Shown: positions 43,444-51,148 of the stretch, piece by piece
Numbering within the stretch: the stretch's first letter is position 1
Layout of the letters: each line of letters opens with the position of its first letter
Source of the DNA: Pseudonocardia phyllosphaerae
Lineage (GTDB): Bacteria > Actinomycetota > Actinomycetes > Mycobacteriales > Pseudonocardiaceae
Direction of reading: 5' to 3'
Assembly (NCBI RefSeq): GCF_046546475.1
Contig: NZ_JBKGXS010000001.1
Location: 248,001 to 312,000 of the forward strand
Length of the DNA: 64,000 nucleotides
The notes under the pieces: generated by a model
What the model was told of the DNA's origin: nothing
What the model saw: the letters and a program-made list of their open reading frames with translations, nothing else
Databases searched by the model: none
Made by a program: the position numbers and the translations under genes

Positions 43444-44034
43444 GTGTCCGAACTGCACACCCTGCGCGGTTTGATGGGGCTGCCGGCCGAGCCGGCGCCG
43501 CTCTCCCGTTCCGCGCTGCTGATGATCGACCTGCAGAACACCTACACCGAGGGCGTCATGCGCCTGGAGAACGTCGAGCCCGCGATGGAGGAGGCCGCGG
43601 CACTGCTCGACCGGGCCCGCTCCGCCGGCGCGAAGGTCATCCACATCCGGCACGACGCCGGCGAGGGCAGCCCCTACGACGTCAACGCCCCGATCGGCGC
43701 GATCCACTCCTCGGTCGCCCCGCGTGACGGCGAGCCCGTCGTCACCAAGAACTTCCCGAGCGCGTTCGTGCACACCGACCTGGCCGAGGAGCTCGAGGGC
43801 TACGAGAACCTGGTGCTCGCCGGGTTCATGACGCACATGTGCGTGAACTCCACCGCGCGCAGCGGATTCTCCGCCGGCTACGTGCCCACGGTCGTCGCCG
43901 CGGCCACCGCGACCCGCAACCTGCCCGGTGTCGACGGCGTCGTCCCGGCCGCCGAGGTGCACGACGCGGCCCTGGCCGGGCTCGCGGACCTCCCGGCGAT
44001 CGTGGTGCCGGACAACAAGGCCGTACCCGACTGA
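43444..44034 (+). CDS. Cysteine hydrolase (isochorismatase/nicotinamidase-like)
   Basis: A 196-residue isochorismatase-fold amidase. Catalytic triad: Asp in LMIDLQNTY, Lys in VVTKNFPSAF and Cys in MTHMCVNSTAR. Possible substrates are small amides or carbamoyl compounds; a nicotinamidase would normally show an extra metal-binding DxHxxxH, which I do not see. GTG 43444 follows AGAAGGGAAGGA. It sits behind the terminator hairpin of the preceding operon and therefore has its own promoter or depends on read-through. Its final codons are part of a tandem repeat array. Confidence 0.85.
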   Translation: MSELHTLRGLMGLPAEPAPLSRSALLMIDLQNTYTEGVMRLENVEPAMEEAAALLDRARSAGAKVIHIRHDAGEGSPYDVNAPIGAIHSSVAPRDGEPVVTKNFPSAFVHTDLAEELEGYENLVLAGFMTHMCVNSTARSGFSAGYVPTVVAAATATRNLPGVDGVVPAAEVHDAALAGLADLPAIVVPDNKAVPD

Positions 44035-44113
44035 GCCGACCCGGCTGTACCGACTGAGCCGGCCCGGCTGTACCCGACCGAGCCGGCCCGGCTGTACCCG
44101 ACCGAGCCGGGCT
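44023..44113 (+). repeat. 23/24-bp tandem repeats spanning the cysteine hydrolase stop codon
   Basis: Units start with GTACC at 44023, 44047, 44070 and 44094 (24, 23, 24 and 20 nt). The first holds the last Val-Pro-Asp codons and TGA; later copies vary (GACTGAGCC, GACCGAGCC). The array fills the whole space up to the sirtuin stop codon at 44112-44114. Confidence 0.9.
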
Positions 44114-44921
44114 ACCGGTCCCACGCCGCGTCGAGCGCGGCGAGTGCTGCGGCGGCGGGGGCGGCGATGCCGACCCCGCGGCCGTGGCGCACCTGTGGTT
44201 CCCGGACGTTGATCCGCACCAGCGCCCCGGTCGCGGCCGAGGCCAGCTCGGAGTGCCGGCGCACCGTGGGCAGCGCGGTCCCCGCACCGAGCTCGACGAC
44301 CGCGATCCCCGCCCGGTGCCCGGCCAGCCAGGACGAGTGCCTGCGCAGCTCGGGCTCGGAGTGCGACGGGTCCCAGCCGAAGTCGCCGAACATCAGGATC
44401 GCCGGGCGGGCGATGCCGCCGCAGCCCGGGCAGGACGGCAGCGCGCCGGTCGCGCGCATGGTCGTCTCGTCGACGGTGACGTCGACGCGGTCGGCGGGCC
44501 ACACGCCGTAGCCGCAGAGCGCCAGGCACTGGAGGTGGTGGATGGAGCCGTGCACCTCGGCGACGTCGGCGGCGGGGAAGCCTGCGCGCTGGAACTGGCC
44601 GTCGACGTTCGAGGTGAACACCGCCGTCGGCAGCCGCTGCGCCCAGCGCTGCAGCACGGCGAAGCCGCTGTGCGGGACGGTGCGCCGGTAGAGGTTGAGC
44701 CGGTGGCCGTAGAAACCCCAGGCCAGGGCCGGGTCGTCGGCGAAGTGCTCCGGGTCGGCCAGCTCCTCGAACCGCAGGCCGAGGCGCTCGTAGGGCGGGT
44801 AGGCGCGCCAGAAGCCCTCGGCGCCGCGGAAGTCGGGCAGGCCGGAGTCGACGCCCATGCCGGCACCGGCGGTGACCAGCAGTGCGGACGCCGGGCGCAG
44901 GAGCTCCACCGCCGCGGTCAC
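44112..44921 (-). CDS. Sir2-family NAD-dependent protein deacylase
   Basis: A 269-residue sirtuin removing acyl groups from lysines at the cost of NAD. NAD site GAGMGVDSGLPDFRG, the SNVDGQF segment (TQNxD position), catalytic His in EVHGSIHH and a zinc site whose Cys lie in HLQCLALC and SCPGCGG. The FTSNVD variation and the MGVDSG (instead of the usual SxESGIP) are characteristic of an actinobacterial subgroup. GTG start 38 nt after mhuD on the same strand, so it is likely in one transcript with it. Confidence 0.9.
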   Translation of the reverse strand: MTAAVELLRPASALLVTAGAGMGVDSGLPDFRGAEGFWRAYPPYERLGLRFEELADPEHFADDPALAWGFYGHRLNLYRRTVPHSGFAVLQRWAQRLPTAVFTSNVDGQFQRAGFPAADVAEVHGSIHHLQCLALCGYGVWPADRVDVTVDETTMRATGALPSCPGCGGIARPAILMFGDFGWDPSHSEPELRRHSSWLAGHRAGIAVVELGAGTALPTVRRHSELASAATGALVRINVREPQVRHGRGVGIAAPAAAALAALDAAWDR

Positions 44922-44959
44922 CTGCTCGGCAGGGACCGCGGCGGACGGGGAGTCGGTGA

Positions 44960-45277
44960 TCAGGAGTCCGCGGAGAGCTTCTCGAGGTCGACGACCTCGA
45001 ACTCCAGCAGCGACGCGCCCTTGGCCACCGGTTTCGGGTCACGCTCGCCGGCGTGCGCCTCGGCGGCCGGGCCCTTGCGCCAGGCCTCGAACGCGTCGTC
45101 GTCCTCCCAGCGGGTCACCACGAAGTACCGGTCGTCGCCGGACTTGGGGCGCAGCAGCTCGAAGCCCAGGAACCCGGGCTGCCCGTCGACGGCGTGCAGG
45201 CGGTTCGCGAACCGCTTCTCCAGCTCGGGCCCGGCGTTCTCGGGCACCTCGATCGCATTGATCTTCACAACGGCCAT
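44960..45277 (-). CDS. mhuD: Heme-degrading monooxygenase (MhuD-like)
   Basis: A 105-residue ABM-fold protein very close to M. tuberculosis MhuD, which opens heme to mycobilin and frees iron. Conserved landmarks: VVKINAIEV with the active-site Asn7, AHAG with the heme-ligand His, FEAWRKG with the Trp that ruffles heme, and FLGFELLRP. TAGCGT (45289-45284, minus strand) is 6 nt before the ATG, so it is probably leaderless. It is divergent from an alpha/beta hydrolase, as Rv3592/Rv3591c are neighbours. Iron or heme regulation is expected, but I see no obvious iron-repressor box. Confidence 0.92.
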   Translation of the reverse strand: MAVVKINAIEVPENAGPELEKRFANRLHAVDGQPGFLGFELLRPKSGDDRYFVVTRWEDDDAFEAWRKGPAAEAHAGERDPKPVAKGASLLEFEVVDLEKLSADS

Positions 45278-45341
45278 GCCCCCACGCTAGCGCTGATCGC
45301 ACGAGCGGCGCGCGGACCCGTCGGCGGCTACGGTCGCGCGG

Positions 45342-46127
45342 ATGCGGACCTCCGACGGCGTCGAGATCGCGGTCATCGAGTTCGGCGGCACCGGGCGCCC
45401 GATCGTCCTGCTGCACGGGCTCATGAGCTGCGCGGAGAGCTGGCGCCCGCGGGCGGCACAGCTGACGCCGTACGGCCGGGTACTGGCCCCCGACGCCCGC
45501 GCGCACGGCGGCTCGCAGCGCGGCGCGGACCTGTCCCCGCACCGGCTCGCCGCCGACGTCGTCGAGCTGCTGGAGCGGACCGGGCCCGCCGCGCTGGTCG
45601 GGCACTCGATGGGCGGCATCACCGCTCTGCTGGCGGCGGCCGCACGCCCGGACCTGGTGACCGCACTCGTCGTCGAGGACTCGCCGCTGGACCTGACCGG
45701 CACCCCGGCCGATCACGCGGCGGACATGCGGGCCTGGTTCACCGCGCTCGCCGGGCCGCACGAGTCGACCGAGCGGGTCGCGGAGGTCTTCGCCGGGGAC
45801 CGGCCGGAGGTGGGCGACCACATGGCGCGCTGCGTCGTGCAGCGCGACGACGGCTGGTGGCTGGCCACCGACATCGACGACGCCATGGCGGTCTCCGAGC
45901 ACTGGCGGCACACCTCGCTGCTCGGCGAGGCGTGCACGGTGCGGGCGCCGCTGCTGGTGATCGAGGCCGGGGACTCGGTCGTGCCGCCCGGTCAGCTGGA
46001 GCTGCTCGCCTCCCGGGTCCCGGACGCCCGGCACATCCGGCTGCCCGGTACCGGCCACCTGGTGCACGACGCCGTCCCGAAGACGTGGGCCCAGGAGGTC
46101 ATCGCCCTGCTGGAGCGGACGGGCTGA
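45342..46127 (+). CDS. Alpha/beta hydrolase
   Basis: A 261-residue alpha/beta-hydrolase. Oxyanion segment VLLHGLMSC, nucleophile elbow VGHSMGGI, acid Asp in IEAGDSVVP and His in GTGHLVHD. Substrate unknown; esterases, lactonases and epoxide hydrolases share these motifs. TACGGT (45329-45334) is 7 nt before the ATG, again a leaderless pattern. Its last 29 nt overlap the convergent 2'-5' RNA ligase-like gene. Confidence 0.88.
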   Translation: MRTSDGVEIAVIEFGGTGRPIVLLHGLMSCAESWRPRAAQLTPYGRVLAPDARAHGGSQRGADLSPHRLAADVVELLERTGPAALVGHSMGGITALLAAAARPDLVTALVVEDSPLDLTGTPADHAADMRAWFTALAGPHESTERVAEVFAGDRPEVGDHMARCVVQRDDGWWLATDIDDAMAVSEHWRHTSLLGEACTVRAPLLVIEAGDSVVPPGQLELLASRVPDARHIRLPGTGHLVHDAVPKTWAQEVIALLERTG

Positions 46128-46611
46128 GCACCTCGACCTCGCCGGTACGCGAGTCGTGCAGCTCGACGGCGGTGATCCGCGCCCGCACCGGTGCCACCGG
46201 ATGCAGCAGCGCGAACGCCTCCGCGGGACGGCCGGTCGCCAGGACCACGTGCGGCAGCCAGGAGCCCGGCAGGTGCGTGGCGTGCGGGCCGCGGACCCGC
46301 CCGGCCAGGGCGTCGTGCACCGCGGTGTGCACGGCCAGCACCTCCGGATCGGTGACCGCGGCCAGCACCAGCGCGTTCTCGTCACCGGTGACCGAACCCA
46401 GCGTGGCCAGCAACGACACCGGCAGCGACACCAGCCGCAGCTCCGCGGCCAGCTCGCGGACGGCGGCCGCCGGGATCGTGCCCGCGGCCGCGACCGTGAT
46501 GTGCGGGGTGCCGGTCGCGGCCGGGAGGCCGGCTGCGGCGACCCGGGCCCGCAACGCCGCCAGCGCGTCGGCCGCAGCCGGATCCAGGCGCAGCCGGACG
46601 GTCGCCGGCAT
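46099..46611 (-). CDS. 2'-5' RNA ligase-like (2H phosphoesterase) protein
   Basis: A 170-residue 2H-superfamily protein, which usually hydrolyses cyclic phosphates. The N-terminal HxT motif is seen (TPHITVA), but the second reads LPHVVLA with Val in place of Thr/Ser, so catalysis may be impaired. The ATG shares a base with the mutY stop (TGATG), making this the second gene of a mutY operon, a link to repair or RNA processing that is only contextual. It overlaps the convergent hydrolase gene by 29 nt. Confidence 0.75.
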   Translation of the reverse strand: MPATVRLRLDPAAADALAALRARVAAAGLPAATGTPHITVAAAGTIPAAAVRELAAELRLVSLPVSLLATLGSVTGDENALVLAAVTDPEVLAVHTAVHDALAGRVRGPHATHLPGSWLPHVVLATGRPAEAFALLHPVAPVRARITAVELHDSRTGEVEVLSPSAPAGR

Positions 46612-47474
46612 CAGGCCGGGAGGGCGAACAGGCCGTCGTCGGTCTGCTCGGCGAGCCCGTCGACGAGCAGCGAGTGCAGGCAGCGGTCGCGCTGCCCGGC
46701 GTCGGACCAGACGGCGTCGAGCCGGGCCCGCTCGACCGGGCCGGGCGCGGTGCGGAGCACGTCCATCAGCTTGCCGCGGACCTGCCGGTCGGTGCCGGCG
46801 AATCCCTGCACGGGCTTGCGCGGGCCGTCGTAGGCGGGCTTCCCGGCGGCGACCCAGGCACAGGAGGACTCGACCGGGCAGAGCGGGCAGCGCGGCGACC
46901 GTGCGGTGCACACGACCGCGCCCAGCTCCATCAGCCCGGCCGAGATCACGGCGGCCTCGGCGTCGTCGTCGGGGAGCAGGGCGTCGACGTCGGCGAGGTC
47001 GGCCTTCGTCCGGGCCGGGCCCGCGTCACCGTGCCCGTGCACGGCGCGGGCGACGACCCGCCGCACGTTGGTGTCGACGACCGGCGCCCGGAGCCCGTAG
47101 CCGAACGCGGCCACCGCCCGTGCGGTGTAGGAGCCCACGCCGGGCAGTGCCTCGAGCGCGTCGACGTCGGACGGGACGGTGTCGGAGTGCTGCTCGGCGA
47201 TGGCGGCGGCCGCGTCGTGCAACCGGATCGCGCGGCGCGGGTAGCCGAGCTTGCCCCAGGCGCGCAGCACCTCCGAGCGTGGCGCGGCGGCCAGCGCCGA
47301 CGGCACCGGCCAGCGCGCCATCCAGTCCAGCCAGATCGGCTCGACCCGGTTGACCGGGGTCTGCTGCAGCATGAACTCGCTGACCAGGACACCCCACGGG
47401 GTGGTCTCCGGCCGCCGCCAGGGCAGGTCGCGGGCCTGCTCCCGGAACCACGCGGCGATCACGTCGGGACGCAC
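46611..47474 (-). CDS. mutY: A/G-specific adenine glycosylase
   Basis: A 287-residue HhH glycosylase that removes adenine opposite 8-oxoguanine. Visible features: SEFMLQQTPVNRV (catalytic Glu region), helix-hairpin-helix LPGVGSYTARAVAAFGYG with the catalytic Asp in VVDTNVRR, and the 4Fe-4S ligand set C-x6-C-x2-C-x5-C (CTARSPRCPLCPVESSC). The C-terminal NUDIX-like domain is short, as in other actinobacterial MutY. GTG 47474 puts the N-terminus at the usual place; the open frame beyond it is not supported. Confidence 0.94.
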   Translation of the reverse strand: MRPDVIAAWFREQARDLPWRRPETTPWGVLVSEFMLQQTPVNRVEPIWLDWMARWPVPSALAAAPRSEVLRAWGKLGYPRRAIRLHDAAAAIAEQHSDTVPSDVDALEALPGVGSYTARAVAAFGYGLRAPVVDTNVRRVVARAVHGHGDAGPARTKADLADVDALLPDDDAEAAVISAGLMELGAVVCTARSPRCPLCPVESSCAWVAAGKPAYDGPRKPVQGFAGTDRQVRGKLMDVLRTAPGPVERARLDAVWSDAGQRDRCLHSLLVDGLAEQTDDGLFALPA

Positions 47475-47773
47475 CGTCCCAGTGTCTCCCGGACCCGATC
47501 GGTGATCACGAATCGGGTGGGGCTTCCGGCCGTTCGGGGCCGTGTCACCGCTTGCCCGCCGAGCGCCGTGCACGCGGGGTGTGCGGGGTAGCCCGGTCGT
47601 GCGCGACGACCGCACCCGCGATCGTGGAGCACGCCCACGCTGCGCCGAGGAAGCCGGGCGTGTCGCCGACGACTACTTTCCGCGACTCCCTCACAGGGGT
47701 GGAACTCGACGAATCCGCAGGTAGTCGGTGTGGCGACCGCGAAGCGGCACCCCGAACTTCTACGCTCGGTCAC
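47475..47773. other. mutY upstream spacer
   Basis: About 300 nt without a well-supported gene. It holds a possible 49-codon ORF on the minus strand (47545-47694) and the promoter of the following membrane protein. In M. tuberculosis this interval holds the carbonic anhydrase gene canB, which is absent. Confidence 0.5.
47545..47694 (-). pseudogene. Possible small ORF or DUF397-like remnant
   Basis: A 49-codon minus-strand frame starting at GTG 47694 reads VRESRKVVVGDTPGFLGAAW and onward. One frame over, directly upstream, is CGFVEFHP. The order C..VEF, VRES, AAW recalls the DUF397 pattern (CVEV, VRDSK, AW), as if a one-base shift had broken such a gene. The resemblance is weak and could be chance. 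Confidence 0.25.
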
Positions 47774-48631
47774 GTGATGGAGCCGGTCGGTCCGCTGTCG
47801 GCGTCGACGTACTGGCGTCGGCGCGTCGCCGCGATCGGCGCCGCGGTGCTGGTGCTGGTCGTGCTCGTCGCGCTCGGCTCGGCCCTGCTGCCCGGCTCCT
47901 CCGACGAGCCCACCGACCCCGTCGCCCGGGCCGGGCAGGCCCCGAACGCCCCGGCTCCGGACGCACCCGCCCCGAAAGCACCCGCCCCGAACGCACCCGG
48001 CCGCCCCGGTGCGGCTCCCGCGGCGCCGAACGCCCCGGCGCCGGCCCCGAACCCGCTCCCCGGCACCGCCCCCGGCGCGCCCCCCGGCGTCGCGGTGGCA
48101 CCGCCCGCCGGGCCCGCGACCCCGAACGCGGGCCCGGCGGACGGGAACCGATCCGCCGACGAGCGTGTCCGTCCCGACGACACCCCGCGCCCGTCGGTGG
48201 CGGTCCCTGCAGGCGAGCCCTCCCCGCCGACCGGTCCCGTCCCGTGCACCGACCGGATGCTCGACGTCCGCGCCGAGACCGGACGCCCGAGCTACCCGGC
48301 GGGCGGACACCCCGAGCTGCGCCTGGTCGTCACCAACGTCTCCGGGCAGGCGTGCGTGCGCGACCTCGACGGCGCCGAGCAGGAGATCGTCGTCCGCAGC
48401 GGCGGCGGTGACCGGAGGCTGTGGTCGTCGAACGACTGCGTGAACCCGGCGTCGGAGGACCTGCGCACCCTGGTCCCCGGCCAGCCGGCGGCGTTCACCG
48501 TCACCTGGTCGGGACGCACCTCCCAGCCCGGCTGCGCCGCGGCGCGGCAGCGCGTTCCCGCGGGCGCCTACCGGGTGACGGCCCGGCTCGGGCAGCTGAG
48601 CTCGGACCCGGTGCCGCTGCTGCTCGGCTGA
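47774..48631 (+). CDS. Membrane-anchored protein with Pro/Ala linker and extracytoplasmic domain
   Basis: A 285-residue protein of unknown function: one N-terminal membrane anchor (VAAIGAAVLVLVVLVALGSALL), an about 110-residue Ala/Pro/Asn-rich linker built from PNAPAP/DAPAPKAPAP-type repeats, and a C-terminal beta-rich domain of about 130 residues with four Cys (CTDRML, GQACVRDL, NDCVNP, PGCAAA), so disulfides are likely outside the cell. Layout and position resemble M. tuberculosis Rv3587c. Start GTG 47774 is chosen because TACGCT (47761-47766) is 7 nt ahead; the adjacent ATG 47777 is the alternative. Ends 7 nt from the radA stop. Confidence 0.72.
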   Translation: MMEPVGPLSASTYWRRRVAAIGAAVLVLVVLVALGSALLPGSSDEPTDPVARAGQAPNAPAPDAPAPKAPAPNAPGRPGAAPAAPNAPAPAPNPLPGTAPGAPPGVAVAPPAGPATPNAGPADGNRSADERVRPDDTPRPSVAVPAGEPSPPTGPVPCTDRMLDVRAETGRPSYPAGGHPELRLVVTNVSGQACVRDLDGAEQEIVVRSGGGDRRLWSSNDCVNPASEDLRTLVPGQPAAFTVTWSGRTSQPGCAAARQRVPAGAYRVTARLGQLSSDPVPLLLG

Positions 48632-48633
48632 CC

Positions 48634-48651
48634 CGGGCTCAGGTGAGCCCG
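48634..48651. terminator. Palindrome over the radA stop codon
   Basis: CGGGCTCA-GG-TGAGCCCG, perfect 8+2+8, between two convergent genes and including the radA stop (48641-48639). Probably a bidirectional terminator. Confidence 0.6.
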
Positions 48652-50024
48652 TCGATCACCTGGGTCAGCTGCGACGCCCGCATGATCTTCATGCCGGACG
48701 AGCCGACCTCGGAGTCCTGCGGCACGACGGCGCGGGTGAAGCCCAGCCGCGCGGCCTCGGCCAGCCGGCGCCCGACCGCGTGCACCCGGCGCAGCTCGCC
48801 CCCCAGCCCGAGCTCGCCGAGGACGATCGTGTCGGCCGGGATGGTGACGTCGTTCTTGGCCGTGACCACGGCCAGCGCGATCGCCAGGTCCGCGGCGGGC
48901 TCGGTCACCTTCATGCCGCCGACGGTCGCGGTGTAGACCTCGGCGTCGTGCAGCCGGACCTTCGCCCGGCGCTCCAGGACGGCCAGCAGCATCGGCACCC
49001 GCGAGGTGTCGAGCCCGGTGACCGCGCGGCGCGGGCTGGGGATGTTGGCGCCCGCGACGAGCGCCTGGACCTCGGCGAGCAGCGGCCGCCGTCCGTCCAT
49101 GACCACGGTGACCGCGGTACCGGGGACGACGTTCTCGCCGTTGGTGCCGAAGCGGTCCAGGAACAGCCCGGACGGGTCCGGCAGCCCGACGATGCCCTCG
49201 TCGCGCAGCTCGAAGCAGCCCACCTCGTCGGCGGGCCCGAAGCGGTTCTTCACCCCGCGCACCATCCGCAGCGCGGAGTGCTTGTCGCCCTCGAAGTGCA
49301 GGACGACGTCGACCAGGTGCTCGAGCACCCGCGGGCCGGCGATGTTGCCGTCCTTGGTGACGTGCCCGACGAGCAGCACCGCGAGCCCGCGTTCCTTGGC
49401 CAGCGCGGTCAGCGCGACCGTCACGGCGCGGGTCTGGGTCACCCCGCCCGGGCTGCCCTCGACGACCGCCGTCGACATCGTCTGGATCGAGTCGACGATC
49501 AGCAGCGACGGCCGCAGCTCGTCGACGTGGCCGAGCACCGACTCCAGATCGGACTCGGCGGCGAGGTAGAGCTCGTCGGCCAGGCCGCCGGTGCGCTCGG
49601 CCCGCAGCCGGACCTGGCCCGCGGACTCCTCTCCGGAGACGTAGAGGACCCGGGTGCGCGACGCGGCACGTGCCGCGACCTCCAGCAGCAGCGTCGACTT
49701 CCCGACGCCCGGCTCACCGGCCAGCAGTACGACGGCGCCGGGCACCAGCCCGCCGCCGAGGACCCGGTCGAGCTCGTCGACCCCGGTCCTCCGGGAGCGG
49801 GCGGAGTCCAGCTCGACGTCGGCGATCCGGCGCGCCGGTGTGCTCGGCGCCCCCGCGACGACCGTGCGGCCGCCGCCGAGCGAGCCCGTGCCGCGCGGCG
49901 CCTCGACCTGCTCGAGAGTGCCCCAGGCCTGGCAGCCGGGGCAGCGCCCGACCCACTGCGCGGAGCGGTGGTCGCACTCGGTGCAGCGGTAGCCGCCGGA
50001 GCGCGCCCGGGTGCGGGTGGTCAG
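48639..50024 (-). CDS. radA: DNA repair protein RadA
   Basis: A 461-residue RadA (Sms) recombination ATPase. N-terminal C4 zinc finger YRCTECDHRSAQWVGRCPGC, RecA-like core with Walker A GEPGVGKST and LLIVDSIQT, the RadA-specific KNRFG (VKNRFGPADEVG), and a C-terminal Lon-like domain. No ATG, GTG or TTG exists between the lpqE stop and the zinc finger; the only start that keeps the finger is CTG 50024, which overlaps the lpqE TGA (CTGA) with a weak CAGGG site ahead. disA, which follows radA in most actinomycetes, is absent. Confidence 0.93.
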   Translation of the reverse strand: MTTRTRARSGGYRCTECDHRSAQWVGRCPGCQAWGTLEQVEAPRGTGSLGGGRTVVAGAPSTPARRIADVELDSARSRRTGVDELDRVLGGGLVPGAVVLLAGEPGVGKSTLLLEVAARAASRTRVLYVSGEESAGQVRLRAERTGGLADELYLAAESDLESVLGHVDELRPSLLIVDSIQTMSTAVVEGSPGGVTQTRAVTVALTALAKERGLAVLLVGHVTKDGNIAGPRVLEHLVDVVLHFEGDKHSALRMVRGVKNRFGPADEVGCFELRDEGIVGLPDPSGLFLDRFGTNGENVVPGTAVTVVMDGRRPLLAEVQALVAGANIPSPRRAVTGLDTSRVPMLLAVLERRAKVRLHDAEVYTATVGGMKVTEPAADLAIALAVVTAKNDVTIPADTIVLGELGLGGELRRVHAVGRRLAEAARLGFTRAVVPQDSEVGSSGMKIMRASQLTQVIDGLT

Positions 50025-50731
50025 TTGGTGCCCTGGGCCGGCTGCTCGCCGCGCTCGGACGGCGCCGGGGCAGCGGGCTTGTCCGGCGACGGCGGCTTCG
50101 CCTGGCCACCGTTCTCGGCGTTCACGCCGGTCTCGGCCCCGTTGACGCCGTGCTCCTTGCCCTCCGGCGCGGCCCGTTCCGGCTTCGCATCCGGGTGGGA
50201 CTCCATCGGCACACCGGTCGGCGCGACCAGGTTCACCGACCCCGCGCGCTCGAACACGAACGTCATCGGGACCTGCGCACCGGCCGGGATCGGCTGCTTG
50301 AGCCCGTCGAGCCTGATCTGCACCGGCTTGCTCGACGTCGGCGCCAGCGGTGTGTCGCCCGCGGAGACCAGCGCGACCCCCTTGGCCAGCCTGGTGTCGC
50401 CGGAGACCGTCACGTTCGACGCGTACGGGCTCGTGACGCGCACCAGCTTGTCCGCGGTGTCGCCGACGTTGACCAGGTTGGCGCGCAGCGGGGCGCTGCC
50501 ACCGGCCTTGTAGAGCGCGTCCGGCCCGGCAGGCTGCGGCGGGTAGCTGATCTGGACGTCGCGCAGGTCGACCGTGCCGGCGGAGGTGTTGAGCCCGTTG
50601 ACCGCGGCGGTCTGCAGCGAGGTCTGGGACAGCTGACCGGCACCGCAACCGGAGACCAGCAGGCCGGTCAGGGCGACGGCTCCGGCGGCCCCGGCCAGGG
50701 CCCGGGTGGGACGGCGGCGGTTGCGGCTCAC
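50021..50731 (-). CDS. lpqE: Lipoprotein LpqE-like
   Basis: A 236-residue lipoprotein: signal VALTGLLVSGC with a clean lipobox (VSGC), then a beta-sandwich copper-chaperone-like domain (VNGLNTSAGTVDLRDVQISY) and a charged, Pro-rich C-terminal tail. It corresponds in position to M. tuberculosis LpqE, upstream of radA and divergent from carD. No Met/His-rich copper site is obvious. GTG 50731 has AGGAAGGAC about 12 nt ahead. The function of this lipoprotein family is not established. Confidence 0.85.
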   Translation of the reverse strand: MSRNRRRPTRALAGAAGAVALTGLLVSGCGAGQLSQTSLQTAAVNGLNTSAGTVDLRDVQISYPPQPAGPDALYKAGGSAPLRANLVNVGDTADKLVRVTSPYASNVTVSGDTRLAKGVALVSAGDTPLAPTSSKPVQIRLDGLKQPIPAGAQVPMTFVFERAGSVNLVAPTGVPMESHPDAKPERAAPEGKEHGVNGAETGVNAENGGQAKPPSPDKPAAPAPSERGEQPAQGTN

Positions 50732-51148
50732 GGTCGGCGTGTCCTTCCTGCCGGCCGGGAGCGTTCCCGGCGGGTCGAGACTGTGGTGGTGCGCGGCCCG
50801 CGCGCGTGTCCGCGCGATCGGCTGCGACCAGAGCCTAGCCGCGCGACACCGGGGAACGCTCGGCCACCCGCCGCAGAGCACGCGCGACGTGCACTCGACG
50901 TGACCGCGCCCCTACGCCGGGCTCGTGGGCGGTTCCACCGGTGCACCCTGGTGAAGCCCCGGTGACGGGCCGGTGGCGACCCCGTCCCCCTTTCCCGGTC
51001 GGCCCGGATTCCCGCGTCGCGGCCGCCTGCGCGAGACACGTTTTTTCGACGTTGTCAACCCCCTGACCTGCGACGACGGGAGAAGGTGGCCGTCGGCCGC
51101 GTCGGACGGCGTGCTAGCCTGGTCGCAGCGAAAGGGGCCAGAGGACAC
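50732..51148. other. Divergent lpqE/carD intergenic region
   Basis: 417 nt without a supported gene. Includes a run of six T (near 51042-51047) followed by an AT-richer patch (TTGTCAACC) and the carD -10 box. Confidence 0.6.
51115..51120 (+). promoter_or_regulatory. carD -10 element
   Basis: TAGCCT within GTGCTAGCCTGG, 28 nt before the ATG at 51149; the mRNA then has a short leader with a purine-rich ribosome site (AAAGGGGCCAGAGG). Confidence 0.6.

Noticed and set aside
44035..44111. Tandem GTACCCGAC repeats as a CRISPR-like array
   Set aside because: Units are head to tail with no spacers and no cas genes; this is a simple minisatellite derived from the gene end.
47475..47776. A c-di-AMP (ydaO-type) riboswitch ahead of the membrane protein gene
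   Set aside because: I could not find the conserved junction sequences, and the gene appears leaderless.
51040..51050. Run of T near 51042 as a rho-independent terminator
   Set aside because: No stable hairpin precedes it on the plus strand and both flanking genes are divergent.
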